Shown one piece after another: positions 34,201 through 43,829 of a stretch of 64,000 nt of DNA. The translations under genes and the position numbers were made by a program. Origin of the DNA: an uncultured Lachnospiraceae bacterium. GTDB taxonomy: Bacteria; Bacillota; Clostridia; Lachnospirales; Lachnospiraceae. A model generated the notes under the pieces. The model did not search any database and was not told the DNA's origin. It saw only the letters and a list, made by a program, of their open reading frames with translations. The stretch is from contig CAMWQW010000016.1 in assembly GCA_947176505.1 (NCBI GenBank), forward strand, positions 1 through 64,000, in the 5' to 3' direction. Position 1 is the first letter of the stretch. Each line of letters opens with the position of its first letter.

Positions 34201-35253
34201 TTATTCGTCCAGTTTCAGATCATTTTCCCGGATCCATCCGATTCTGCGCAGCAGGTTGCCGACAAGCAAAGAAATTACGGCGGGAAGCAGGAAACTGATC
34301 ATGATGAGTCCAATCCAATCCATTGCAGTGACAGAAAGTTTGCTGCCGGCGGCGATATCATTGAGCCATCCGGTGTAGACGCCGATTTGTCCCACCAGAC
34401 CGCAAGTGCCCATGCCGGAGGAGACGGGGGTGCCGTTCATTTGCAGCTTAAATACGCAGGTAGCAAGCGGACCGGTGATTGCGGAGGCGATAATTGGCGG
34501 AATCCAGATTCTTGGATTTTTTACAATGTTGCCCATCTGCAGCATGGAGGTGCCTAATCCCTGAGAAATGAGACCGCCCCAGCGGTTTTCTTTGAAGCTC
34601 ATCACGGCAAATCCTACCATATTGGCACAGCAGCCTGCAACGGCAGCGCCGCCAGCCAGTCCTGTCAGCGATAAAGCAGCGCAGATGGCGGCGGAAGAAA
34701 TCGGCAGAGTCAGTGCGATGCCTACCAGTACGGACACGATAATACCCATGATAAAAGGCTGTAAATCCGTAGCCCACATAATAAGCCGTCCGATAGAGCT
34801 TGCCGCAACACCGATGCCGGGTGCAAGCAGGGTAGAGAGCGCGACGCCTATGAAAATGGTTATAAAGGGAGTGACCAGAATGTCTATTTTGGTTTCCTTG
34901 GAAACAATCTTACCGCATTCCGCCGCTAAGATGGCAATGATCAGAACGGCAAGCGGACCTCCTGCGCCGCCCAGTTCGTTGGCAGCGCCTCCTACAGCCG
35001 CGAGTGAGAACAGGACGAGAGGAGGAGCCTGTAAGGCGAATCCAATGGAAATCGCCATGGCCGGACCCGCCATAGCGGCTGCATATGTGCCGACTGTCAC
35101 TAAATATTCCAGACCGGTCTGCTGACCGATGGTTTTGATGATAGTACCAATTAGGAGCGAACAGAATAAACCCTGTGCCATAGCCCCCAGACAGTCTACT
35201 CCGTAGCGTTTGAAGGAGAAAATAATATTTTTACGTTTCAGAAATTCTTTCAT
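34201..35253 (-). CDS. PTS sugar transporter IIC-like membrane protein (EIIC_2 family)
   Basis: The protein has 350 residues with about nine to ten hydrophobic segments separated by Gly/Ala-rich turns, such as FALQAPPLVLFSLAAVGG and GMGTCGLVGQIG. This is the pattern of the PTS_EIIC_2 family (PF13303), single-chain IIC-like permeases found without PTS partners. No IIA, IIB or regulator gene is adjacent, so PEP-coupled transport cannot be assumed. It may be a facilitator or act with a distant EII component. The substrate is unknown. The gene is followed by 200 nt without features and the FliD-like gene. Confidence 0.82.
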   Translation of the reverse strand: MKEFLKRKNIIFSFKRYGVDCLGAMAQGLFCSLLIGTIIKTIGQQTGLEYLVTVGTYAAAMAGPAMAISIGFALQAPPLVLFSLAAVGGAANELGGAGGPLAVLIIAILAAECGKIVSKETKIDILVTPFITIFIGVALSTLLAPGIGVAASSIGRLIMWATDLQPFIMGIIVSVLVGIALTLPISSAAICAALSLTGLAGGAAVAGCCANMVGFAVMSFKENRWGGLISQGLGTSMLQMGNIVKNPRIWIPPIIASAITGPLATCVFKLQMNGTPVSSGMGTCGLVGQIGVYTGWLNDIAAGSKLSVTAMDWIGLIMISFLLPAVISLLVGNLLRRIGWIRENDLKLDE

Positions 35254-35315
35254 GGTTGTGTTGTTCCTTTCGGGAAAATATTGATATGTATCTAGGTGTT
35301 TATGTGTAGAATGAG

Positions 35316-35365
35316 AGAAATCGTTTTGTGATTTCTGTGTGTGGATTAGTGTTCACGGAGTGAAC
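35316..35365. promoter_or_regulatory. Two inverted repeats upstream of the IIC-like gene
   Basis: AGAAATC-N7-GATTTCT (35316-35336) and GTTCAC-gga-GTGAAC (35351-35365) are perfect palindromes 60-110 nt from the minus-strand start codon. They are operator candidates. The remainder of the 335-nt intergenic stretch (35254-35588) holds a short direct repeat of ACAGAACGGGGAAA near 35457-35483 and a plus-strand promoter. Confidence 0.4.
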
Positions 35366-35494
35366 AGTATCATGAAATGCGGGATCATGTCAAGTGAATC
35401 GCAGATACGGACGCAATACAGGGATTTATGAGAAAAGTCTGAGAACGGTATGTAAGACAGAACGGGGAAACAGAACGGGGAAACTCAGAAGGGA

Positions 35495-35523
35495 TTTACA
35501 TAGATGGAAAAATCAGATATAAT
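35495..35523 (+). promoter_or_regulatory. Candidate sigma-A promoter
   Basis: TTTACA (35495-35500) and TATAAT (35518-35523) are 17 nt apart and 65 nt upstream of the membrane protein gene at 35589. Confidence 0.65.
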
Positions 35524-35588
35524 CTGTATAAATATTCATACACAATTATGATAAAAACATTATGGGATATGAGATTACGGAGGGTGAG

Positions 35589-36074
35589 ATGAAGAAAGCA
35601 AGAAATGAATTGCTGCAGTTTTTGGCGGGACTTGCAATGCTGGTATCGGGATTGTTCATTTTTTCACAGAAGGTTATGGTGACTTCCGGCTTCTTTGGAT
35701 ACGGTTTCAGGCTGGGAGGGTTTCATATGAGTAACGGACTGATTATGGTGCCCTTTATAATAGGAGTGGTTTGGATGTTTGCATCGGAGGGAAGCTTTGC
35801 ATCCAAGATGTTTACGGCAGCGGGAGTGCTCATTGTTATCGTGGCAGTTATTATGACTACCAATATCTCTCTTGTCCGTATATCGTTGTTTGAGTGGGGA
35901 CTGATTCTCGTATTGATTTTCGGCGGCGCAGGTTTGCTTGCGAGAATCCTTTTTGCCGGAAGGCGGACGCGGGAAGCGGATACGACGGACTTGGACAGGA
36001 AGCGGATTGAAGATACAAGCGCAAGAGTCAGAGCGATTGAAAACGAATTGGAAAATATGAAAAAAGGAAAATAA
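35589..36074 (+). CDS. Small membrane protein, four helices and a cytoplasmic coiled coil
   Basis: I do not recognise a family. The 161 residues have four hydrophobic segments (about 6-25, 40-60, 65-88 and 92-112) and end in a charged helical tail of about 45 residues with heptad-like spacing (EDTSARVRAIENELENMK). GGAGGG precedes the ATG at 35589 by 5 nt, so an ATG at 35562 in frame is unlikely. It has its own promoter, and a hairpin separates it from the deacetylase gene that follows. It may be an envelope or scaffold protein. Confidence 0.7.
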   Translation: MKKARNELLQFLAGLAMLVSGLFIFSQKVMVTSGFFGYGFRLGGFHMSNGLIMVPFIIGVVWMFASEGSFASKMFTAAGVLIVIVAVIMTTNISLVRISLFEWGLILVLIFGGAGLLARILFAGRRTREADTTDLDRKRIEDTSARVRAIENELENMKKGK

Positions 36075-36089
36075 AAATAAAATATGATG

Positions 36090-36125
36090 CCCTGCATATA
36101 CTTTAGTAATAAATAGTATGCAGGG
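36090..36125 (+). terminator. Hairpin between the small membrane protein and deacetylase genes
   Basis: Stem CCCTGCATA / TATGCAGGG with an 18-nt loop, followed by TATTATTATG. It ends 7 nt before the next start codon, so it may also mask that gene's ribosome site. Confidence 0.55.
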
Positions 36126-36132
36126 TATTATT

Positions 36133-37134
36133 ATGCGCAAAAAGGAAGCACATTGGAATCATAAGATGAAACTTGTTCTGCGTGAATTAGAGGAGAAAAT
36201 GCAGGGCGAATCCGCGCAGAATCAGGCGGATGACGTCTGGCCAAGACCCGATCAGGTGGAGGCATGGACGGCGGAAAGACGCAGGCAGAGAACAGGAGGA
36301 CAGTATTGTGGCAGCGCTGCACAGCCGGGATGTCAGTCTAAGGAAGAACAGAAACGAAAAAGCTTTCTGCGGGATGTACTGATTCAGGTGTCTAAATCGG
36401 CGGCATTTGCACTGGCAACGGTCGCTTTAATACAGGGAGTGGTCAAAGTGCTGCCGGATTCTATTACGGTCAGCAGTTCAGTGGGAGGCAGGGAATTGCC
36501 TATCTACTGTGTAGAAACAGATAAGAAGCAGGTGGCGCTCAGCTTTGATGCGGCTTGGGGGAACGAAGACACCGGGCGGATTCTGGAGATTTTAAAGAAA
36601 CACAATGTGAAGGTGACATTCTTTATGACAGGGGGATGGGTGGAGAGTTATCCTGACGATGTAAAAGCGATTCTGGCGGCAGGGCACGATTTGGGCAATC
36701 ACAGTGAAAATCACAAGAACATGTCGCAGTTATCTGATGAGGAATGTCAGGAAGAACTGATGAAAGTACATACTAAGGTGCAGGAACTTACCGGATATGA
36801 GATGTGCCTTTTCAGACCGCCGTATGGAGATTATGACAATCATGTCATAACAAATGCTCATAAATGCGGGTATTATCCGATACAGTGGTCAATCGATTCG
36901 CTGGATTGGAAAGATTACGGAGCCGATGATATTGTCAAGCGGGTGGTGGAGTCTGACAAGCTGAATAACGGTGCGATTATCCTCATGCATAACGGAGCTA
37001 AATATACGGCGGATGCGCTGGAATCTGTTATTACAGGACTGCAGGATAAGGGATATGAAATCGTACCGATTTCGCAGTTGATTTACAAGGATAAGTATCA
37101 TATGAAAGCGGACGGGACACAGGTGTCAGGATAA
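36133..37134 (+). CDS. Polysaccharide deacetylase (NodB domain, PdaB-like), membrane-anchored
   Basis: The protein has 333 residues. A basic cytoplasmic segment of about 85 residues and one helix (about 88-108, AAFALATVALIQGVV) precede the NodB domain (about 130-320). Motif 1 is SFDAAWGNEDT, the form seen in sporulation-linked PdaB-type proteins, where the second Asp of TFDDG is Ala. Motif 2 NHSENH supplies the metal histidines, and RPPYGDYD and ILMHNG are the later motifs. It probably removes acetyl groups from peptidoglycan or a surface glycan outside the membrane; the changed motif 1 could lower activity. The ribosome site is weak and partly inside the upstream hairpin. Confidence 0.85.
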   Translation: MRKKEAHWNHKMKLVLRELEEKMQGESAQNQADDVWPRPDQVEAWTAERRRQRTGGQYCGSAAQPGCQSKEEQKRKSFLRDVLIQVSKSAAFALATVALIQGVVKVLPDSITVSSSVGGRELPIYCVETDKKQVALSFDAAWGNEDTGRILEILKKHNVKVTFFMTGGWVESYPDDVKAILAAGHDLGNHSENHKNMSQLSDEECQEELMKVHTKVQELTGYEMCLFRPPYGDYDNHVITNAHKCGYYPIQWSIDSLDWKDYGADDIVKRVVESDKLNNGAIILMHNGAKYTADALESVITGLQDKGYEIVPISQLIYKDKYHMKADGTQVSG

Positions 37135-37169
37135 TAAAAGATATTTTACCGGTGAATAGGATGCGTTGC

Positions 37170-37210
37170 TGAGCCGACAGATCTGTAGAGAGAAGATGAC
37201 TGTCGGCTCA
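37170..37210 (+). terminator. Hairpin after the deacetylase gene
   Basis: A perfect 11-bp stem TGAGCCGACAG / CTGTCGGCTCA with a 19-nt loop. There is no immediate U-tract, so terminator function is likely but not certain. Confidence 0.55.
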
Positions 37211-37336
37211 CTATACAAAATGCACATATTTTTATGCTTTTTATATATTTTTTTCATAAATTTTACAATTGTTCTATAAATATTATCTAACATGTTATAT
37301 AATTTGTTTATCAAGAAAAATAGGAGGAATCGTATT

Positions 37337-38542
37337 ATGGCAAAAGAAATGATTGCAATGCTTCTTGCCGGCGGACAAGGCTCACGTCTTTACGCGCTCA
37401 CGGAGAAGCTTGCAAAACCGGCAGTTCCTTTTGGCGGTAAATATCGTATTATCGACTTCCCGCTATCTAACTGCGTCAATTCAGGCATTGATACCGTAGG
37501 TATCCTGACCCAGTATCAGCCGCTGGAATTAAATGAATATATAGGCAACGGGCAGCCTTGGGACTTAGACCGGCTCTATGGCGGTGTGCATGTACTGCCA
37601 CCCTATCAGAAGGCGCACGGGTCAGATTGGTATAAAGGCACGGCGAATGCGATTTATCAGAATATATCGTTTATTGAGCGTTATGATCCCAAGTACGTTA
37701 TCATTCTTTCCGGCGATCAGATCTGCAAACAGGACTACAGTGATTTCCTTGAATTTCACAAAGAGAAAAATGCAGAATTCAGCGTTGCCGTTATGGAAGT
37801 ACCGTGGGAGGAGGCGCCTCGTTTCGGTTTGATGGTAGCCGATGAGAATGATAAGATTACTGAATTTCAGGAGAAACCGAAGAATCCCAAGTCCAACTTG
37901 GCTTCCATGGGTATCTATATTTTTAACTGGGATATCTTGAAGAAGTATCTGGAAGAAGACGAGGCTGATCCGAATTCCGAGAACGACTTCGGCAATAACA
38001 TTATTCCGAATCTGCTTCGCGATGAGCGCCAGATGTACGCTTATCATTTCAACGGTTACTGGAAGGATGTGGGAACCATTTCTTCACTGTGGGAAGCGAA
38101 TATGGAGGTTCTGGATCCCGAGCACAGCGGTATCAATCTTTTCGATGAGGACTGGAAGATCTACAGCCGTAATGCAGGTATGACAGGGCACAAAATTAAT
38201 GAGGGCGCAGTTGTAGAAAATGCTTTGATTACTGACGGATGCCGGATTAGGGGTACGGTGAAGCACTCCGTTCTGTTCGGTGGCGTAAAGGTAGAAGCCG
38301 GTGCGGTTGTTGAGGATGCTGTCATCATGGGTGGTACGACGGTTAAGACCGGTGCGGTTGTGAAGCACTGTATTGTGGCGGAAAACGTGACGATTTGTGA
38401 GAATGCGGTAGTAGGTGCGATGCCTGACGGGAACGAAAACGGGGTAGCGACCATCGGATCGGGCGTTATCATAGGTGAGAATGTCGTGGTGGGTCCCAAT
38501 GCTATGGTTAGAAATAATGTAGAAGGCGGTGAAGTAGAATGA
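37337..38542 (+). CDS. glgC: Glucose-1-phosphate adenylyltransferase, catalytic subunit
   Basis: It makes ADP-glucose for glycogen from ATP and glucose-1-phosphate. The 401 residues have the nucleotide-binding loop LAGGQGSRL near 10-18, the substrate lysine segment [19 protein letters not shown], and [14 protein letters not shown]-terminal left-handed beta-helix follows (about 290-395, with repeated [V/A]VVExAV-type hexapeptides). AGGAGG lies before the ATG at 37337; an in-frame ATG at 37292 has no such site. It overlaps glgD by 4 nt (ATGA), so the two subunits are translationally coupled, as in Firmicutes GlgCD heteromers. Confidence 0.96.
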   Translation: MAKEMIAMLLAGGQGSRLYALTEKLAKPAVPFGGKYRIIDFPLSNCVNSGIDTVGILTQYQPLELNEYIGNGQPWDLDRLYGGVHVLPPYQKAHGSDWYKGTANAIYQNISFIERYDPKYVIILSGDQICKQDYSDFLEFHKEKNAEFSVAVMEVPWEEAPRFGLMVADENDKITEFQEKPKNPKSNLASMGIYIFNWDILKKYLEEDEADPNSENDFGNNIIPNLLRDERQMYAYHFNGYWKDVGTISSLWEANMEVLDPEHSGINLFDEDWKIYSRNAGMTGHKINEGAVVENALITDGCRIRGTVKHSVLFGGVKVEAGAVVEDAVIMGGTTVKTGAVVKHCIVAENVTICENAVVGAMPDGNENGVATIGSGVIIGENVVVGPNAMVRNNVEGGEVE

Positions 38543-39684
38543 TAAAATCAAGCACAAATGTAATTGGTATTATTTTTCCCAACAGCTATGACGCTTTGGT
38601 CCCGGAATTGGTCAGCGTGCGTTTGATGGCTTCAATCCCTTTTGCCAGCCGTTATCGTATTATTGATTTTATCCTGTCCAGTATGACGCATTCCGGTATT
38701 GATAATATTTCTGTTGTAGTAAATAAGAACTACCATTCCTTGATGGATCATCTGGGATCCGGTCGTGAATGGGATTTGGTTCGTAAGAACGGCGGTCTGC
38801 ACATTTTCCCGCCTTTTGCAGAGAAAGAAGTGGGAGGTCCTTATGTGGGACGTGCCGGCGCGCTGGCGAATCTTCTGGATTTCTTAAAATCCCAGAAAGA
38901 GAAATATGTTGTGATGTCGGATACCAATGTGGTGGTCAACTTTGATTTCAATTCTATGATTCAGGCACATATGGATAGCGGTGCGGACATTACGATAGCT
39001 TACAACGAACAGGAACTGCCTGAGGAACTGCTCAATTATCAGACCAGTGATAAGATTTTTTATTACACCTTTGATGTGGAACAGGGACGTATCCGTAAAG
39101 TGTACATAAATCCGAAGACAGTCGGTGTACAGAATACGTCCATGAATATTTTTGTTATTGAACGCGAATTGCTGATTGAGCTTGTCAGCACGGCATATAT
39201 GCAGGGACGTTCCTTCTTTATGCGTGATGTTATCATGCCGCAGCTGAGTAAACTGAACGTACAGGCTTATAAGTATACAGGCTATGTGGCGCGTATCAGC
39301 GGTATGAAGAGTTACTTTGAAGAGAATATGAAACTTCTGGATGACTATAATCTGGATGCTCTGTTCTCTGACGCTCCTATCTATACGAAGATTCGTGGCG
39401 ATAACCCGACCCATTATAAGGACGGTGCAAAGGTTCAAAATGTGATGATGGCGGATGGCTGTGTGATTGAAGGTGAAGTTGAGAACAGCGTAATCTTCCG
39501 TGGCGTTAAGGTCGGCAAGGGCGCTAAGATCAAGAACTGTATCCTGATGCAGGACACAGTGGTGGAGGCTGGTGCGAACGTGGAATATCTCATTACGGAC
39601 AAGAATGTTACGATTACAGCCGGTAAGGAGATGAAAGGCACCGATACTTTCCCGGTTTATATTGAGAAGTTTAAGACTGTATAG
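38539..39684 (+). CDS. glgD: Glucose-1-phosphate adenylyltransferase regulatory subunit
   Basis: The protein has 381 residues with the same fold as GlgC. The N-terminal GGxGxRL nucleotide loop is replaced by a sequence around [12 protein letters not shown], so the subunit is expected to be non-catalytic. [11 protein letters not shown] and [13 protein letters not shown] line up with the GlgC motifs, and a C-terminal beta-helix is present. In Firmicutes GlgD raises GlgC activity in the mixed tetramer. A terminator follows. Confidence 0.95.
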   Translation: MIKSSTNVIGIIFPNSYDALVPELVSVRLMASIPFASRYRIIDFILSSMTHSGIDNISVVVNKNYHSLMDHLGSGREWDLVRKNGGLHIFPPFAEKEVGGPYVGRAGALANLLDFLKSQKEKYVVMSDTNVVVNFDFNSMIQAHMDSGADITIAYNEQELPEELLNYQTSDKIFYYTFDVEQGRIRKVYINPKTVGVQNTSMNIFVIERELLIELVSTAYMQGRSFFMRDVIMPQLSKLNVQAYKYTGYVARISGMKSYFEENMKLLDDYNLDALFSDAPIYTKIRGDNPTHYKDGAKVQNVMMADGCVIEGEVENSVIFRGVKVGKGAKIKNCILMQDTVVEAGANVEYLITDKNVTITAGKEMKGTDTFPVYIEKFKTV

Positions 39685-39728
39685 GTGGGATATAGATGAC
39701 GGGAGAATAATGTTTTGCTGATAAAGAA

Positions 39729-39758
39729 AAAGGACGTGAGATTTTTCTCAGGTCCTTT
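39729..39758. terminator. Bidirectional terminator between glgD and the XRE gene
   Basis: Stem AAAGGAC-g-TGAGA / TCTCA-g-GTCCTTT with one mismatch and a 4-nt T loop. It overlaps the last codons of the convergent regulator gene. Confidence 0.8.
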
Positions 39759-39963
39759 CCTTATCGTCACTTACAAATTTAACAACGCTGTCCGCACTAC
39801 ATTCTAACGCATTGCATAATTTTTCGAGGGTATACATTGTTATGTTGTTATTATGCTTCAAAGTATGTACTGTGCTTGCCGGTATGCCGTATCTGTTGAT
39901 CAGGGCATATGTCGTTATTCCTTTCCGCCTCATTGTCTCCCATAAAGGTTCGTAGCTTATCAT
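39748..39963 (-). CDS. Minimal XRE/Cro-type DNA-binding protein
   Basis: The protein has 71 residues and is essentially only a helix-turn-helix domain: WETMRRKGITTYALINRYGI, then PASTVHTLKHNNNITMYTLEKLC and CSADSVVKF. This is the YozG-like/HTH_26 type. GAGGG lies 7 nt before the ATG at 39963; the open frame extends further upstream but that part looks non-coding. Direct repeats CGAGTATA at 40029 and 40047 upstream may be its own operator. It may control the small membrane protein gene at 40169. Confidence 0.85.
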   Translation of the reverse strand: MISYEPLWETMRRKGITTYALINRYGIPASTVHTLKHNNNITMYTLEKLCNALECSADSVVKFVSDDKERT

Positions 39964-40028
39964 ATAGTTACCCTCATTCTCTTTTTTATTATGGTTCATA
40001 AAATTTTGGTTGAATATACTAGATATGG

Positions 40029-40054
40029 CGAGTATACTTGCATTATCGAGTATA
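40029..40054. promoter_or_regulatory. Direct repeats upstream of the XRE gene
   Basis: CGAGTATA occurs at 40029-40036 and 40047-40054, 18 nt apart (about two helical turns), within an AT-rich divergent region. The first is embedded in the palindrome AGTATACT. Candidate autoregulatory site. Confidence 0.4.
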
Positions 40055-40123
40055 TATTTGAGAAAAGGATTCATATTTTTTATCAAATAGTGTACATTAA
40101 ATGAAAAGAGTAAAAAAATATGG

Positions 40124-40141
40124 CTATCTGTGATAAGATAG
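40124..40141. promoter_or_regulatory. Palindrome upstream of the small membrane protein gene
   Basis: CTATCT-GTGATA-AGATAG is a perfect inverted repeat ending 27 nt before the start at 40169. It could be an operator or a small leader hairpin. Confidence 0.4.
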
Positions 40142-40168
40142 TACATAAAGATAAAGGAGAGTAAAGAA

Positions 40169-40390
40169 ATGAATGCAATCTGGAAGTGGGTTGGTTTAAT
40201 TATTGCAGCCATATCCTTGACAACTATGTTTGTCGGCGATTTGATGTGGATTTGGTATCTGGTCAAATGCTTCAGAGTCAAAAAATGCTACAAAAGAAAT
40301 TGCAGGTATAAGACGCATTGTCGCAGGTATGTAGATATTCTCACGGACGAGGATAGAGAAAGAATCCAAAAACTCATAGACCGATTTTAG
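40169..40390 (+). CDS. Small cysteine-containing single-helix membrane protein
   Basis: The protein has 73 residues. One membrane helix (about 6-30, WKWVGLIIAAISLTTMFVGD) is followed by a very basic segment with three closely spaced cysteines (KKCYKRNCRYKTHCRRY at about 38-54) and a short helical tail. I do not recognise a family. AAAGGAGAG lies 6 nt before the start, so translation is credible. The Cys/Lys/Arg cluster could bind metal or nucleic acid at the inner membrane face. Nearby: a divergent mini XRE regulator and carB. Confidence 0.72.
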   Translation: MNAIWKWVGLIIAAISLTTMFVGDLMWIWYLVKCFRVKKCYKRNCRYKTHCRRYVDILTDEDRERIQKLIDRF

Positions 40391-40427
40391 CAGAATATCC
40401 AACCGCGCCTAATTGGCGTCCCTGCAA

Positions 40428-40457
40428 TTGACACTCCTGCACATCTAATGATAAAAT
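40428..40457 (+). promoter_or_regulatory. Candidate sigma-A promoter for carB
   Basis: TTGACA (40428-40433) and TAAAAT (40452-40457) with an 18-nt spacer, about 40 nt before the start codon. Confidence 0.65.
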
Positions 40458-40498
40458 GGTGAACAGTAGCGAGATTTGTGTTAGATTGGAGGGTATTT

Positions 40499-43400
40499 AT
40501 GCCACGCAGAACAGATATTCATAAGGTGTTAATTATTGGTTCGGGACCGATTATTATCGGACAAGCCTGCGAATTTGATTATTCGGGAACACAGGCTTGT
40601 AAAGCGCTTCGTAAATTAGGATATGAGATCGTGCTCGTCAATTCTAATCCGGCGACAATAATGACCGATCCGGAGACGGCGGATGTGACTTATATTGAGC
40701 CGCTGAATGTAGAACGTTTAGAGCAGATTATCGCAAAGGAACGCCCCGATGCGCTTCTTCCTAATCTGGGAGGGCAGTCCGGGCTTAATTTGTGTGCAGA
40801 ATTAAATAAAGCGGGCATCTTGGATAAGTATAACGTAAAGGTCATCGGTGTGCAGGTGGACGCCATCGAGCGCGGTGAGGACCGTATCGAGTTTAAGAAG
40901 ACGATGAATAAGCTCGGAATCGAGATGGCGCGCAGTGAAGTGGCATATTCTGTGGATGAGGCGCTCTCGATTGCGGAGAAGCTGGGATATCCGGTTGTTC
41001 TGCGTCCTGCCTACACTATGGGCGGCGCCGGCGGCGGTCTTGTATATAACAAGGAAGAACTGCAGGTAGTATGTGCCAGAGGGCTGCAAGCCAGTCTGGT
41101 GGGACAGGTTCTGGTGGAGGAATCCATTCTCGGATGGGAAGAGCTGGAATTGGAAGTAGTCCGTGATGCGGATAACAATATTATCACTGTATGCTTTATC
41201 GAGAATATCGATCCTCTGGGCGTGCACACGGGTGATTCGTTCTGTTCTGCACCAATGTTGACCATTTCGGAGGAGTGTCAGAGGAGGCTGCAGGAACAGG
41301 CATATAAAATCGTCGAATCGGTGCAAGTCATCGGTGGTACGAATGTGCAGTTTGCCCATGATCCGGTGACAGACCGCATTATTGTCATTGAAATCAATCC
41401 CCGCACGTCACGTTCTTCCGCGCTGGCATCTAAAGCAACAGGATTTCCGATTGCGCTTGTGTCTTCCATGCTTGCCGCAGGACTTACATTAAAGGATATT
41501 CCCTGCGGAAAATACGGGACATTGGATAAATATGTGCCGGACGGGGATTATGTGGTGATCAAGTTTGCACGCTGGGCTTTTGAAAAGTTCAAAGGGGTGG
41601 AGGACAAGCTTGGTACACAGATGCGTGCCGTAGGCGAGGTTATGAGCATCGGTAAGACTTACAAGGAAGCGTTCCAGAAGGCAATCCGTTCTCTGGAGAC
41701 CGGACGTTACGGATTAGGTCATGCGAAGGATTTCGATACGCTGTCCAAGGAAGAACTGCTAAGACAGCTGCTTACACCTTCCAGCGAGCGACATTTCCTT
41801 ATGTATGAAGCGCTCAGAAAAGGTGCGACGGTAGACGAAATCTATCAGATTACGAAGGTAAAGGCTTATTTTATCGAGCAGATGAAAGAATTGGTGGAGG
41901 AAGAGGAAGAGATTCTGAAACACAAAGGCAGTATGCTGCCTGATGAGATGCTGATTACGGCTAAGAAGAACGGCTTTGCCGACAAGTATTTAAGCCAGCT
42001 GATAGAGATTCCGGAGGAAGATATCCGTAACCGCCGTCTTGCGCTTGGTGTGGAAGAGGCTTGGGAAGGCGTACATGTCAGCGGGACGAAAGACAGCGCT
42101 TATTTCTATTCGACCTACAATGCGCCGGACAAAAATCCTGTGAACGAAGATAAACCAAAGATTATGATTCTCGGTGGCGGACCGAACCGTATCGGACAGG
42201 GAATCGAGTTTGACTACTGCTGTGTGCATGCGGCTATGGCTTTAAAGAAGCTTGGTTTTGAGACGATTATCGTGAACTGTAACCCGGAGACGGTATCTAC
42301 CGACTATGATACTTCCGATAAGCTGTATTTTGAGCCGCTTACCTTGGAAGATGTTCTGAGTATATATAATAAAGAAAAACCTCTTGGCGTGATTGCGCAG
42401 TTCGGCGGACAGACACCGTTAAATCTGGCATCCGAACTGGAGAAAAACGGCGTCAGGATTCTGGGAACTTCTCCTTCGGTTATTGATCTGGCGGAAGACC
42501 GGGATCAGTTCCGCGCCATGATGGAAAAGCTGGAGATTCCTATGCCGGAATCCGGGATGGCGACGACAGTGGAGGAAGCGATTTCCATTGCGTCCGGAAT
42601 CGGCTATCCGGTTATGGTGCGTCCTTCCTATGTGCTTGGCGGAAGAGGAATGGAAGTGGTATACGACGACGAGAGTATGACGGAATATATGAACGCCGCA
42701 GTGGGCGTGACGCCGGACCGCCCAATCCTGATTGACCGTTTCTTAAACCACGCACTGGAATGTGAAGCGGATGCTATCAGCGACGGCTCCCATGCTTTTG
42801 TTCCAGCCGTGATGGAGCATATCGAGCTTGCCGGTATCCACTCGGGAGACTCGGCATGTATCATTCCGTCCGTGCATATTCCGGCTGAGAGTGTGGAGAC
42901 GATTAAAGAATATACAAGAAAAATTGCGGAAGAGATGCATGTCAAAGGTTTGATGAACATGCAGTATGCGATTGAAAACGGTAAAGTGTTTGTACTGGAA
43001 GCTAATCCGAGAGCATCGCGTACCGTACCGCTTGTTTCTAAAGTCTGCAATATCCGTATGGTGCCGATTGCGACCGATATCATCACTTCGGAGCTGACAG
43101 GACGTCCATCGCCGATACTGGAATTAAAGGAACAGGTGATTCCGAATTACGGCGTGAAAGAGGCGGTATTCCCCTTCAACATGTTCCCGGAGGTGGATCC
43201 GATCCTCGGACCGGAAATGCGCTCTACCGGAGAAGTCCTTGGTTTGTCGCGTTCCTATGGAGAGGCATTTTTCAAGGCACAGGAGGCGGTACAGTCGAAA
43301 CTTCCGCTGGAAGGAACGGTGCTGATCTCGGTGAATAAGAGAGATAAAGACGAAGCGGTTGAAGTGGCGAGAAGCCTTGCAGGAGACGGATTTAAAGTAG

Positions 43401-43726
43401 TGGCTACGGAAGGCACTTATAACCTCATCACCGCAGCAGGCGTTCCGGCAACGAAGGCGAAGAAGCTCTATGAAGGACGCCCGAATGTGGGGGATATGAT
43501 TACCAACGGTGATTTTGATTTGATCATCAATTCCCCTGTCGGAAAAGACAGCGTGCACGACGACAGTTATCTGCGCAAGGCTGCAATCAAGGCGAAAGCG
43601 CCTTATATCACAACGGTCGCCGCCGCGAAAGTGACAGCGGAGGGAATCCATTATCTCAAGACCCATGCAGGCAGTGAAGTGAAATCATTGCAGGAGCTTC
43701 ATGGGGAGATACATGACAAAGAGTGA
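40499..43726 (+). CDS. carB: Carbamoyl-phosphate synthase large subunit
   Basis: It makes carbamoyl phosphate from bicarbonate, ammonia (from CarA) and two ATP, for arginine and pyrimidine synthesis. The 1075 residues match the family length. Two ATP-grasp halves are seen, starting KVLIIGSGPIIIGQACEFDYSG and KIMILGGGPNRIGQGIEFDY respectively, with an oligomerisation domain between and an MGS-like allosteric domain at the C-terminus (about 935-1070). GGAGGG precedes the ATG at 40499. The gene for the glutaminase subunit CarA, usually directly upstream, is absent; a tiny membrane protein gene and a dedicated promoter are there instead. CarA must be encoded elsewhere, or this is a second CarB. 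Confidence 0.96.
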   Translation: MPRRTDIHKVLIIGSGPIIIGQACEFDYSGTQACKALRKLGYEIVLVNSNPATIMTDPETADVTYIEPLNVERLEQIIAKERPDALLPNLGGQSGLNLCAELNKAGILDKYNVKVIGVQVDAIERGEDRIEFKKTMNKLGIEMARSEVAYSVDEALSIAEKLGYPVVLRPAYTMGGAGGGLVYNKEELQVVCARGLQASLVGQVLVEESILGWEELELEVVRDADNNIITVCFIENIDPLGVHTGDSFCSAPMLTISEECQRRLQEQAYKIVESVQVIGGTNVQFAHDPVTDRIIVIEINPRTSRSSALASKATGFPIALVSSMLAAGLTLKDIPCGKYGTLDKYVPDGDYVVIKFARWAFEKFKGVEDKLGTQMRAVGEVMSIGKTYKEAFQKAIRSLETGRYGLGHAKDFDTLSKEELLRQLLTPSSERHFLMYEALRKGATVDEIYQITKVKAYFIEQMKELVEEEEEILKHKGSMLPDEMLITAKKNGFADKYLSQLIEIPEEDIRNRRLALGVEEAWEGVHVSGTKDSAYFYSTYNAPDKNPVNEDKPKIMILGGGPNRIGQGIEFDYCCVHAAMALKKLGFETIIVNCNPETVSTDYDTSDKLYFEPLTLEDVLSIYNKEKPLGVIAQFGGQTPLNLASELEKNGVRILGTSPSVIDLAEDRDQFRAMMEKLEIPMPESGMATTVEEAISIASGIGYPVMVRPSYVLGGRGMEVVYDDESMTEYMNAAVGVTPDRPILIDRFLNHALECEADAISDGSHAFVPAVMEHIELAGIHSGDSACIIPSVHIPAESVETIKEYTRKIAEEMHVKGLMNMQYAIENGKVFVLEANPRASRTVPLVSKVCNIRMVPIATDIITSELTGRPSPILELKEQVIPNYGVKEAVFPFNMFPEVDPILGPEMRSTGEVLGLSRSYGEAFFKAQEAVQSKLPLEGTVLISVNKRDKDEAVEVARSLAGDGFKVVATEGTYNLITAAGVPATKAKKLYEGRPNVGDMITNGDFDLIINSPVGKDSVHDDSYLRKAAIKAKAPYITTVAAAKVTAEGIHYLKTHAGSEVKSLQELHGEIHDKE

Positions 43727-43829
43727 GGCGTACCTGTGTAGAGGGTCAAGTACGGAGATGATGAAAAAAGGTGCGATGGATGGAGATTTTATAATCGAAA
43801 AGTAATAAAAGATGTGCTATATTGAGAAC

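Noticed and set aside
37240..37336. Promoter of glgCD in the AT-rich region
   Set aside because: Several weak TATA-like boxes exist but no pair with acceptable -35 and spacing stood out, so none is listed.
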